Positions 42,861 through 50,899 of a stretch of 63,374 nucleotides of DNA are shown piece by piece (the stretch's first letter is position 1; every line of letters begins with the position of its first letter). A program made the position numbers and the translations under genes. Source of the stretch: Phenylobacterium sp. SCN 70-31 (GTDB lineage Bacteria; Pseudomonadota; Alphaproteobacteria; Caulobacterales; Caulobacteraceae); assembly GCF_001724605.1 (NCBI RefSeq), contig NZ_MEEX01000029.1, positions 1 through 63,374 of the forward strand. Reading direction: 5' to 3'. The notes under the pieces were generated by a model that worked only from the letters and a program-made list of their open reading frames with translations, did no database searches and was not told where the DNA came from.

Positions 42861-43601
42861 GTGAGCGAGGAGATGCTGCTGGTCGAGGACCTGGGCGACG
42901 GCGTCCAGCGCCTGACCATGAACCGGCCCGAGCGGCTGAACGCCCTGAATCATCCGGCCGCCGAGGGCCTGCTGACGCATTTCGAGGGGCTGCGGCGCAG
43001 GACCGAGGTCCGGGTTGTGGTCATCCGCGGCGCCGGCCGCGCGTTCTCGTCGGGCGCCGACCTCAAGGCCGGCGGCACGCCCGAGGCCCTGCGCGACGGG
43101 CCGAACGGGGACTGGGTGCTGCGCGACCTGATGAAGGCCATGCGGGCGTGCCCCCAGCCGCTGATCTCCACCGTACGAGGGGCCGCGGCGGGCGGCGGGC
43201 TGGCCATCGCGCTCGCCTCGGACGTCATCCTGGCCAGCGAGAGCGCGGCGTTCCATCCCGCCTTCATCAACATCGGCCTGTCGGGCTCGGAACTGGGCGT
43301 GAGCTGGCGGCTCCAGCGGATGATCGGATTGTCCAAGGCGCGCGAGATGCTGCTGGCGGGCCGGCCGCTCCTGGCCCAGGCGGCGCTGGACGCGGGCCTG
43401 GTGTCGGCGGTGACGCCGGAAGCCGAGCTGGACGACCAGGGCCTGGCGCTGGCCCGTGACATGGTTCGTGCGGGGCCGGACGCCCTGCGCCTCACCAAGC
43501 GGACCCTGGACCTCGCCCTGGAGACGGGCAGCTTCGACGCGGCGATGGAGGCCGAGGAGCGGGCCCAGATGCTGATGATCCGGGCCCGGTCTCGCGGCTG
43601 A
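42861..43601 (+). CDS. Enoyl-CoA hydratase/isomerase family protein (second)
   Basis: This is a crotonase-family enzyme of 246 residues. MNRPERLNALN and GAGRAFSSGADLKAGG mark the substrate and oxyanion region; RGAAAGGGLAIALASDVIL is the second signature. The start is a GTG at 42861 with GGGAGG five bases upstream. It is about 31% distinct in motifs from the hydratase at 1.7 kb and is not its recent copy. The acyl-CoA substrate is unknown. Confidence 0.88.
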   Translation: MSEEMLLVEDLGDGVQRLTMNRPERLNALNHPAAEGLLTHFEGLRRRTEVRVVVIRGAGRAFSSGADLKAGGTPEALRDGPNGDWVLRDLMKAMRACPQPLISTVRGAAAGGGLAIALASDVILASESAAFHPAFINIGLSGSELGVSWRLQRMIGLSKAREMLLAGRPLLAQAALDAGLVSAVTPEAELDDQGLALARDMVRAGPDALRLTKRTLDLALETGSFDAAMEAEERAQMLMIRARSRG

Positions 43602-43617
43602 TCCCCCCAGCTGATCC

Positions 43618-45093
43618 CTAGGGAACCTTTCCGATGTCCACGGCGGTGGAGTCCAGCGGCAGGGTGTAGAGCGTCCCGTCGTCGGCGATGTGCCAGGCGC
43701 CCTTGCGCGTCTCGTTCAGGCCGCGGCGGAAGATGGCCTTCAGCAGGGGATTATCGGGCGCCGGCAGCAGGTGATAGAGGGCCAGCAGCCGCACGTCGGC
43801 TTCGTTCGCCGCCTCGGCCGCCTCGGTGGGCGAGATGTGGTAGCTCTGGATGTCGTCCATGATGTGGGCGACCCGATCGCGGCCGGCGCCGCGGGCCTGA
43901 CCCTCGAGGGTCCGGATCATCTCGCGGTTCAGGGCTTCGGACAGGAAGATGTCGGCTCCCTTCGACGCCGCCGTCAGCCGGGCGTCGGCGGTGGTGTCGC
44001 CGGTGACGACGACCGAGCGGCCCTTGTAGTCGATCCGATAGGCGTAGGCGGGATGCACCGGGGCATGGTTTGTCTCGATGGCGGTGATCTTGAGGCCGTC
44101 CTTTTCGAGGATGACCGCTGTCGGCGCGGGCGAGCCCTCGGGCATCGTCACGGTCCGGGCGACCAGCGGCCAGGTCGCCGCCGGCATCAGCTTTTCGGTG
44201 TGGTGGGCGGTCCGATAGGTCTGGTCCAGGGCGTAGGCCTCGTTGAAACCCGCCACCACACGTTCGACACCGGGGCCTCCGTACACCGCCAGGGGACCGG
44301 GCCGGCCCTGGACCCAGGTCTGCAGGTTCAGTTCGCCCAGGTCGCCGATGTGGTCGGAGTGGAAGTGGGTCAGCAAGACGCCGTCCACCTGGCCGAGCGG
44401 GATGCCCCAGAGCATGAGATTCTCGACGGACTCCGGTCCGACGTCGACGATGTAGATCTTGCCCCCCGCGATCACGGCGACGCAGGACTTGGCGCGCTTG
44501 GGGCTGGGCAGCGGCGCCGAGGTGCCGCAGACGGCGACACGCAGGGCGTCGTCCTTCATCAGCGCGGAGGTGTCGCGCGCCACGCCCTGCCGGGCGAAGG
44601 TCGCGAGCAGGCGATCCTGGACGCCGGCGTTGTTGAGCGTCGCGCCCAGGGCGAGCACGACGCCCGCGATGACGAGGGCCGAAATGGCGATTGCCCGCAG
44701 CGGCCGCCGGGGCGCCGAGCCGTCGCCCAGCGTGCGGACGTGCAGGCCCAGGGCCAGCGCGCCGATGGCCTCGATCGGCACGTTGGGCAGAACGCCCGAA
44801 GCGTCGCCAGTGACCGCCCAGGTGAGGAGCCGGCCGGTGACGATCAGGCCTAGGAGGGCCGCCCCGACGCTCAGCAGCGTGTGGCTGCGGCGCCAGAGGC
44901 CGACGAGGCAAAGCGCCGAGAGGATCAGGAACGCGCCGCCGAAGTCGCCGCGCAACGTGGAGAGGCCCGCCACCCCGATGGGCTCGACGGAAAGCCGTTC
45001 GGCCAACCGCTCCGGCGCCAGCCAGAAGCCCGCGCCTAGGATCGCGAAGAGGACGCCATAGAGGGCGACCAGGATTCGAGTGACGACGGCCAT
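43618..45093 (-). CDS. DUF4345-metallo-beta-lactamase fusion protein
   Basis: This 491-residue protein joins two domains. Residues about 1-125 are four membrane helices of DUF4345 type (MAVVTRILVALYGVLFAILG, then RGDFGGAFLILSALCLVG). A further helix near 133-150 is followed by a ribonuclease Z/arylsulfatase-like metallo-beta-lactamase domain with THFHSDHIGDLGEL and VTGDTTADARL. The hydrolase part probably faces the periplasm. The substrate is unknown. The ATG at 45093 has GGGAGA upstream. A TetR gene lies directly upstream on the same strand. Confidence 0.82.
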   Translation of the reverse strand: MAVVTRILVALYGVLFAILGAGFWLAPERLAERLSVEPIGVAGLSTLRGDFGGAFLILSALCLVGLWRRSHTLLSVGAALLGLIVTGRLLTWAVTGDASGVLPNVPIEAIGALALGLHVRTLGDGSAPRRPLRAIAISALVIAGVVLALGATLNNAGVQDRLLATFARQGVARDTSALMKDDALRVAVCGTSAPLPSPKRAKSCVAVIAGGKIYIVDVGPESVENLMLWGIPLGQVDGVLLTHFHSDHIGDLGELNLQTWVQGRPGPLAVYGGPGVERVVAGFNEAYALDQTYRTAHHTEKLMPAATWPLVARTVTMPEGSPAPTAVILEKDGLKITAIETNHAPVHPAYAYRIDYKGRSVVVTGDTTADARLTAASKGADIFLSEALNREMIRTLEGQARGAGRDRVAHIMDDIQSYHISPTEAAEAANEADVRLLALYHLLPAPDNPLLKAIFRRGLNETRKGAWHIADDGTLYTLPLDSTAVDIGKVP

Positions 45094-45134
45094 GCTTGTT
45101 CTCCCCCCGAGGCCGTGGCGGCCTCTCTTTCGTC

Positions 45135-45788
45135 TCAGGCTTCCGGGCGCGCGGTCCGGGCCGGCTTGAAGATGTCGGCGACGGCGGCTTCGGCGAGGTC
45201 GTGCGCCTCGCCCGCGGCGACACCCAGCCCGCGCAGGAGGCCCTCGGCCAGGTCGCGCGCCAGAGGCCGGGCGCCGTCCGCGGTCCCGCGCTCCAGGGTG
45301 CGGGCGACGCCGATCTGCACCACGCCCACGGCCAGCAGAATCCCCGCCTCCAGACCGAGGCCCTGGAAGCGTCCCGTCCCCAGGCCCTGCTTTATGTCGG
45401 CGCGGACGCCGGCGTTCATGGGCGCGTCCGGCACGGCTGCGCCGTGGAACAGGCGCAGCATCATGCGCGCCGGCTCGGGGTAGTCCGCCGCGTTGCGGAT
45501 GAAGAGGCACAAGGCCCGGGCCACCCGCTGGGCGGGATCGGCGACGCCTTCGCCGGCGATGGCTACGGTCGTCTCGGCCGACTTGCGCGCCTGGTCGGCC
45601 AGGGCCAGCGCCAGGGCGTCCTTGTCGGCGAAGTGGTTGTAGAAACTGCCCTTGGCCACGTCGGCGGCCTGGACGATCTCGTCGATGCTGACGCCGTCCA
45701 CCGAACGCTCGGCGAACAGCGTCTGGCCCGCCTTCAGGAGGGCCGCGCGGGTGCGCTGGCGGCGGCGGTCGGGGCGAGGCTGGGACAT
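45135..45788 (-). CDS. TetR/AcrR family regulator (second)
   Basis: This 217-residue regulator has the helix-turn-helix at about residues 30-60 (IDEIVQAADVAKGSFYNHFADKD). The C-terminal domain has a typical ligand-binding helical bundle. It is divergent from the DsbA-family gene across a 91-base spacer that contains two CTATAT-centred palindromes, and upstream of the DUF4345-MBL gene on the same strand. It is probably autoregulated and controls both directions. Confidence 0.88.
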   Translation of the reverse strand: MSQPRPDRRRQRTRAALLKAGQTLFAERSVDGVSIDEIVQAADVAKGSFYNHFADKDALALALADQARKSAETTVAIAGEGVADPAQRVARALCLFIRNAADYPEPARMMLRLFHGAAVPDAPMNAGVRADIKQGLGTGRFQGLGLEAGILLAVGVVQIGVARTLERGTADGARPLARDLAEGLLRGLGVAAGEAHDLAEAAVADIFKPARTARPEA

Positions 45789-45800
45789 GGTCGTTCAAAT

Positions 45801-45835
45801 TTGACTATATGGTCATTATTGAACTATATAGTCAG
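45801..45835. promoter_or_regulatory. Tandem TetR operator candidates
   Basis: TTGACTATATGGTCAT at 45801-45816 and TTGAACTATATAGTCAG at 45819-45835 are two near-palindromes of the type TTGACTATATAGTCAA, which is typical of TetR operators. They stand between the divergent tetR and DsbA-family genes, close to the tetR start. Confidence 0.6.
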
Positions 45836-45879
45836 AAAATCAAGCCCTACGAAATCAAGACCGCGTCGGGGAGGCGCCA

Positions 45880-46539
45880 ATGACCCTGCAAGTCGACGTG
45901 TTCTGGTCGTTCCGCAGCCCGTACTCGTACCTGGCGACGACGCGCATCGCCGAGATCGCCGCGCGCTACGACGTGGAGATGCGCATCCGGCCGGTCTATC
46001 CCCTCGCGGTGCGCGTGGACGGGTTCTTCGACCGCCAGGACCCCCGTTGGCTGATGTATCTGGGCCGTGACTGCTATCGGACGGCCCAGATGCTGGGGAT
46101 GACGTTCGGGCCGCCACGGCCCGATCCCATCGTCATGAACCTCGCCACGCGCGAGATCCCTCGGGAACAGCCCTATATCCGCCGGCTGACCCACCTGGGC
46201 CAGGCCGCCTGCGAGGCGGGCCGGGGCATTCCCTTCATCTGCGAGGTCGCACGCATCATCTGGGACGGTCAGACCGATGGATGGGACCAGGGCGACCACC
46301 TGGCCCGGGCGACGGCCCGCGCCGGCCTGGACCTGCCCACGCTGGAGGCCGTCGTCGCCGCCGAGGGCGACCGGCTGGAGGCCGAGGTCCAGGCCAGTCA
46401 TGCGGCCCTCGACGCCGCCGGCCACTGGGGCGTGCCCACCTTCGTCTTCGAGGGCGAGCCCTTCTTCGGTCAGGATCGGATCGACGTCCTGTTGTGGCGG
46501 CTCCGCCAGCACGGGCTGACCGAAAAGCCGGCCGCTTAG
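45880..46539 (+). CDS. DsbA family / 2-hydroxychromene-2-carboxylate isomerase-like protein
   Basis: This 219-residue thioredoxin-fold enzyme starts VDVFWSFRSPYSYLATTR; the serine before the proline replaces the CxxC of DsbA, as in glutathione-dependent HCCA isomerases and kappa-class glutathione transferases. WGVPTFVFEGEPFFGQDRID near the C-terminus holds the cis-proline loop. It likely works on an aromatic or thiol-conjugated substrate in the cytoplasm. The preceding tetR and operators suggest inducible expression. Confidence 0.88.
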   Translation: MTLQVDVFWSFRSPYSYLATTRIAEIAARYDVEMRIRPVYPLAVRVDGFFDRQDPRWLMYLGRDCYRTAQMLGMTFGPPRPDPIVMNLATREIPREQPYIRRLTHLGQAACEAGRGIPFICEVARIIWDGQTDGWDQGDHLARATARAGLDLPTLEAVVAAEGDRLEAEVQASHAALDAAGHWGVPTFVFEGEPFFGQDRIDVLLWRLRQHGLTEKPAA

Positions 46540-47429
46540 TTTGCGGTCTCGGTCTCGGGGATCACGTCCACCTCCACCCGCAGCGACTGCGGGCCCGAGG
46601 CCAGGATGATGCCGTCGATGGGCGCCACGTCGGCATAGTCTCGCCCGACCGCGAGGATGATGTGGTCGTCCTCCGCCAGGATGGCGTTGGTGGGGTCGAA
46701 ACCGATCCAGCCCAGGCCCGCGCCGCACCAGACGCCGATCCAGGCGTGGGTGGCGTCGGCGCCTTCCAGCCGCGGCTGGCCCGGCGGCGGCACCGTGCGC
46801 AGATAGCCGCTGACGTAGGCGGCGGGCAGGCCCAGCCCGCGCAGGCCCGTGATCATCACGTGGGCGAAGTCCTGGCAGACGCCGTGGCGGGCGTCGAAAG
46901 CCTCCAGCACGGGCGTCGTCACCTTTGTGGCGCCGGGATCGTAGCGGAAATCGGCGTGGATGCGCCGGTTCAGCTCCAGCGCCGCCTCCACGATCGGCCG
47001 ACCGGGCGGAAAGCTCTCGCGGGCGTAGTCGGTGATGGCCGCGGTGATCGGCGTCCGCTCGGTGGGATAGATGTAGACGGCCGGTCCATCGGCCTCGATC
47101 GAGGGTTCCGTCAGGGCCGCGGCCCGCACAGTCTCCCAGGCCGGGCTTCCGCCGGCGTCCGGCGGTCGGGGCGAATGGACGTCCACGCGCGAGACGGCCT
47201 CGATGGTCAGCGTGTTGTGCGGTCGGTCGACCACGACGGTCAGCGTCCGTTCCCCGAAGGGGCCTGTCCGGTCCACGGTGACGGACGGCCGGGGGGTCAC
47301 CTTCAGGTCGGAGGCCAGCACGGTCTGATGGGCGTTGGACACCGGCGTCAGGCGCAGCACGCAGCGCGCATAGGTCACCGCGGCGTCCCCGTAGCTGTAG
47401 ATCGTCTTGTGCTTCAGGTCGTAGATCAC
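46536..47429 (-). CDS. Transglutaminase family protein
   Basis: This 297-residue protein has an N-terminal bacterial transglutaminase-like domain (YDLKHKTIYSYGDAAVTYARCVLRLTP) and a catalytic core with cysteine in HGVCQDFAHVM, histidine in DATHAWIGVWC and aspartate in GFDPTNA. It is probably a cytoplasmic cysteine peptidase or ligase. It lies downstream of the ATP-grasp/alpha-E fusion with a 4-base overlap, the well-known conserved association of these families, and converges with the DsbA-family gene by four bases. Confidence 0.9.
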   Translation of the reverse strand: MIYDLKHKTIYSYGDAAVTYARCVLRLTPVSNAHQTVLASDLKVTPRPSVTVDRTGPFGERTLTVVVDRPHNTLTIEAVSRVDVHSPRPPDAGGSPAWETVRAAALTEPSIEADGPAVYIYPTERTPITAAITDYARESFPPGRPIVEAALELNRRIHADFRYDPGATKVTTPVLEAFDARHGVCQDFAHVMITGLRGLGLPAAYVSGYLRTVPPPGQPRLEGADATHAWIGVWCGAGLGWIGFDPTNAILAEDDHIILAVGRDYADVAPIDGIILASGPQSLRVEVDVIPETETAN

Positions 47430-49954
47430 GCCAGCCCCACCAGCTTGACCGTCGGGACTGCGCTGGCGCCCTGGAGGAAGTAGCGGTCCGCGACGGCGTT
47501 CGAGAACCGCATCAGGGCGCGTTCGAACCGAAGGGCCTTGTCGGCGGTGAGCTTGCGCGCGTCCTCGGTCTCCACGTCGGCGACCAGCGTGAGCAGGATG
47601 CGTTGCGGCTCCTCCAGCATGCCGTCGTCATTGAGGGGCGGCAGCACCGACAGGTGCTCCTTGAGCGTCTGGAGCTGGAAGGCCAGCGAGCGGGTGTTGA
47701 ACGGGTCCAGCATGACCAGATCGCGCACCGGCGTCAGCGCCAGGCCCGCAAGGTAGCGCGCGCGGTAGGTGATCTGGCTGTCGTTGAGGTCGAGCAGAAG
47801 GTCGAGATCGTCGGTGGTCGCCTCGTCGCGCGCCAGCAGCCGCGAGAGGCGGCAGGCGTTGACCCCGCGCTCGATCCGCCGGCCGATGTCCAGGAACCGC
47901 CAGCCGGCCACCCGGTTCATGTTCTCCTGAGCCAGGCCCGACAGCGCCGCCATCGTCTGCAGGGCCCGGTTGGTCAGGCGCAGGACGTCGGCTTCGGTCT
48001 CGAGCCGTCCGGCCTTGGCGAGTCCCCCTTCGATCCCCACGAGCAGCGCCCAGAAGTCGGCCGACAGACGCTCGCGCATCGAGGCCGCCGTCCGCATCTC
48101 GGCCCGGATGGTCGAGATCACCGAACCCCAGGCGTCGGGGTCCAGCAGCGCGCGCCCCGCGGCGTGCACGACGTCGGCCGCCGGGGCGCTGAGCGCGCCC
48201 CATTCGGTCAGTAGGAGCTGGAGACTCTCGAACGTCTCGCCCGCGGCATGGGCGGCCGCTTCGGCGGCGATGCTGCTGGTGCAGAGGCTGCGCACGACGC
48301 GCAGGGTGCCCTCGGCCCGTTCCATATAGCGGCCCAGCCAGAACAGGTTGTCGGCCGCCCGGCTGGGCAGGTGGCCCATGATCCGGCGCACCTGCACGCT
48401 GTCGGCGCTGGGCATCAGGGTCATGCGCTCGACGGGCTTCTCGCCGATCACCCAGACATCGGCCGCGCGCGCGCCTTCGCCCATCGAGATGGCCCGGACG
48501 TCGGGACGGTCCGACGTGCGGCAGAAGCCGCCCGGCATCACGCGGATGCCGTCCGGGGTCGCCGCCGCAAAGACGCGCAGGACGAACGGCGCGGGCGAGA
48601 GGCGGTCGTCCTTCAGCACCGGCATGGTCGAGAGCCGGACCACCTCCTGGCCCACGAAGTCGGCGGGTCGGTCCCGCAGGCTCTGGATCAGGTCGTCGCG
48701 TTCGGCGGGCGTCATGTCGGCGACCATCCGCGACTGCGACAGGATGCTGTCCCCGCCGGGCGCGTTGAAGGCGGGCGCGATGGCCAGGTCGTCGAGGCGG
48801 ATCTCGACAAGGGCCTGTTCCGCGGGTTGGCCGCACCACCAGGTGGCGACGTGGGGCATGGCCAGGTCCTCGCCCAGCAACTCCTGGCAGAGGCGTGGCA
48901 GGAAGCCCATCAGGGCGCGGGACTCCAGCACCCCCGAACCCGGCATGTTGAGCACGGTGACGCCGCCGGCGCGGATGGCATCCAGCATGCCCGGCGTGCC
49001 CAGCCGCGAGGCGTTGTTCAGTTCCAGCGGGTCGATGAAGCCCGAGTCCACGCGCCGCAGGATCACGTCGGCCCGCTTCAGCCCGGCGATGGTCCGCACA
49101 TAGACCTTGCCGTCGCGGGCCACCAGGTCGTCACCCTCGACCAGGAGGAAACCCAGATAGCGGGCGAGATGCGCCTGCTCGTCATAGGTTTCGCTGAACT
49201 TGCCCGGCGTCAGCAGGCAGATGCGCGGATCGCTGCGATCGGCGGCCGAGGCCAGGCCGCGCCGGTGGGCGTCGAAGAACGGCGCCAGCCGATGGACGTT
49301 CATCGTGTTGTAGAGGTTCGGGAATGCGCGGCTGACGGCCAGCCTGTTCTCCAGCGCGTAGCCCAGGCCGGACGGCGCCTGAGTCCGGTCGCCCAGGATC
49401 CACCAGCGACCGTCGGGGCCGCGGCCCAGGTCGGCGGCGTAGATGTGGGTGTGGCGGCCGCCGGGCGGCGCGATTCCGCGTACGGCGCGGATGAAGTCGC
49501 CGCTGCCGGTCAGGGCTGCGGCCGGGAGGCGACCTTCCGCCACCATCCGGGCCGGACCATAGATATCGCGGAGGAGGGCTTCCATCAGCCGGGCGCGCTG
49601 GGCGACGCCGGAGGAGATCTCGTCCCATTCCGCCTGGGTCAGGATCAAGGGCAGAGGATCGATGGGCCAGGTGCGCTCGGCTTCGTCCGCCGCCGGACGG
49701 TAGGCGACGCCGGCGTCGCGCAGATGCCGGGCGGGCAGGGCGAAGCGCGCACCCGGATCGCCGGCCGGGAAAGCGGCGAAGTGCCCCAGGAAGTCCAGCC
49801 AATGGTCGCGCGGGCGGCCCCGCGCGTCGAAGAGTTCGTCGGGAACGCCCGGGATGGGCTCATACGCCCGCAGCCACTCCCGCAGGCGGCGGGTCGCCCC
49901 CGGCTCGGCCGCGGGCTTCCCTCGCCGCGTCGCAACGGATGTGTCGGCGGCCAC
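47426..49954 (-). CDS. Circularly permuted ATP-grasp and alpha-E domain fusion protein
   Basis: This 842-residue protein joins two families that are usually separate genes. Residues about 1-480 are a circularly permuted ATP-grasp (DUF404/407), with GRWWILGDRTQAPSGLGYALENR and LVEGDDLVARDGKVYVRT. The rest (from about 520, RAADNLFWLGRYMERAEGTLR) is the alpha-helical alpha-E (DUF403) domain. ATP-grasp/alpha-E/transglutaminase sets have been proposed to form or cut peptide bonds in tagging systems; the role is unproven. The start is the ATG at 49954. Confidence 0.9.
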   Translation of the reverse strand: MAADTSVATRRGKPAAEPGATRRLREWLRAYEPIPGVPDELFDARGRPRDHWLDFLGHFAAFPAGDPGARFALPARHLRDAGVAYRPAADEAERTWPIDPLPLILTQAEWDEISSGVAQRARLMEALLRDIYGPARMVAEGRLPAAALTGSGDFIRAVRGIAPPGGRHTHIYAADLGRGPDGRWWILGDRTQAPSGLGYALENRLAVSRAFPNLYNTMNVHRLAPFFDAHRRGLASAADRSDPRICLLTPGKFSETYDEQAHLARYLGFLLVEGDDLVARDGKVYVRTIAGLKRADVILRRVDSGFIDPLELNNASRLGTPGMLDAIRAGGVTVLNMPGSGVLESRALMGFLPRLCQELLGEDLAMPHVATWWCGQPAEQALVEIRLDDLAIAPAFNAPGGDSILSQSRMVADMTPAERDDLIQSLRDRPADFVGQEVVRLSTMPVLKDDRLSPAPFVLRVFAAATPDGIRVMPGGFCRTSDRPDVRAISMGEGARAADVWVIGEKPVERMTLMPSADSVQVRRIMGHLPSRAADNLFWLGRYMERAEGTLRVVRSLCTSSIAAEAAAHAAGETFESLQLLLTEWGALSAPAADVVHAAGRALLDPDAWGSVISTIRAEMRTAASMRERLSADFWALLVGIEGGLAKAGRLETEADVLRLTNRALQTMAALSGLAQENMNRVAGWRFLDIGRRIERGVNACRLSRLLARDEATTDDLDLLLDLNDSQITYRARYLAGLALTPVRDLVMLDPFNTRSLAFQLQTLKEHLSVLPPLNDDGMLEEPQRILLTLVADVETEDARKLTADKALRFERALMRFSNAVADRYFLQGASAVPTVKLVGLA

Positions 49955-50113
49955 CAGTTTCCCCCGGTCCTGCGGTCAGAGATCCCACGTTCGGCGGCGG
50001 ACGGTATCATAGCGCGCGTCCGGGTCGAGCCGTCCGGGGCTTCGCTGGCCGCGACTCCAAGCCTCTGCTATGGCCGCGAAGCGGGCCCGGGGTCCGCGGG
50101 GAGGGAAGCCCGA

Positions 50114-50899
50114 ATGCCTCGCCTGTTCCTGTCGGTCGACATGGCCGGCTCGACCGAATTCAAGGCCCGGTTCACCGGCCAGGGCGCGGACGGTTGGCTG
50201 GAAGTCTTTCGCACCTTCTTCTCCAGCTTTCCGCTGATGCTCGCGGGTCAGATCGGCTTCGAGTTCCTGGACGACGATGCGACGCCCTCGATCGACGTCT
50301 GGAAGGTCATGGGCGACGAGGTCGTGTTCGCCACCGAGCCGACGGGCGCCGAGGAACTCACCTCGATCCTCCTGGTGCTCCAGCGCACGATGCGGATGTA
50401 CGAGGCGCGGCACTTCGAGGAACTGCCGCTGCGGCTGAAGGGCGCCGCCTGGTTGGCCGACGTGGACGGCCCGAACATCCAGATCGAGATTCCCGAGCTT
50501 TCCTCCAAGAACGGGGCGCATATCGACTATATCGGCCCCGACATCGACCTGGGATTCCGCATCTCGAAGTTCTCCCGGCCGGGTTGCCTGACGATCTCTC
50601 TCGACGTGCTCGAGACGGTGCTCGGCGCGCGGAACGCGGCCAGCGCTGCGGTCTACATCATGGGCCGCGAGCCGCTGAAGGGCGTCCTGTTCGGCCGGCC
50701 CTATCCGATCCTGTGGATGCTCGACGCCGAGACCGCCTTCGACTTTCTGCCTTGGGAGGTCGACGCCGACCCGCTGATGGCGGCCGCCCTGCGCGCCGAG
50801 CCGGCGTCGATCGAAGACCTGCGAAAGATGATCGCCGACATGCGCCTGTATCTGAAGCGCATGCACGGCCGCGACTGGGCGCCCGTCAGCCTGACCTAG
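50114..50899 (+). CDS. Class III nucleotide cyclase-like protein
   Basis: This 261-residue protein resembles the class III cyclase fold: LFLSVDMAGSTEFKAR at residues about 4-18 (first metal aspartate), WKVMGDEVVFATEP (hairpin with second aspartate), then GPDIDLGFRISKF in the position of the purine-binding helix. The match is partial, so catalysis is uncertain. There is no membrane segment. The ATG at 50114 is preceded by GAGGGAAG. It converges with the phosphatase gene by 14 bases, and the block that follows includes a cyclic-nucleotide-binding-like protein. Confidence 0.72.
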   Translation: MPRLFLSVDMAGSTEFKARFTGQGADGWLEVFRTFFSSFPLMLAGQIGFEFLDDDATPSIDVWKVMGDEVVFATEPTGAEELTSILLVLQRTMRMYEARHFEELPLRLKGAAWLADVDGPNIQIEIPELSSKNGAHIDYIGPDIDLGFRISKFSRPGCLTISLDVLETVLGARNAASAAVYIMGREPLKGVLFGRPYPILWMLDAETAFDFLPWEVDADPLMAAALRAEPASIEDLRKMIADMRLYLKRMHGRDWAPVSLT

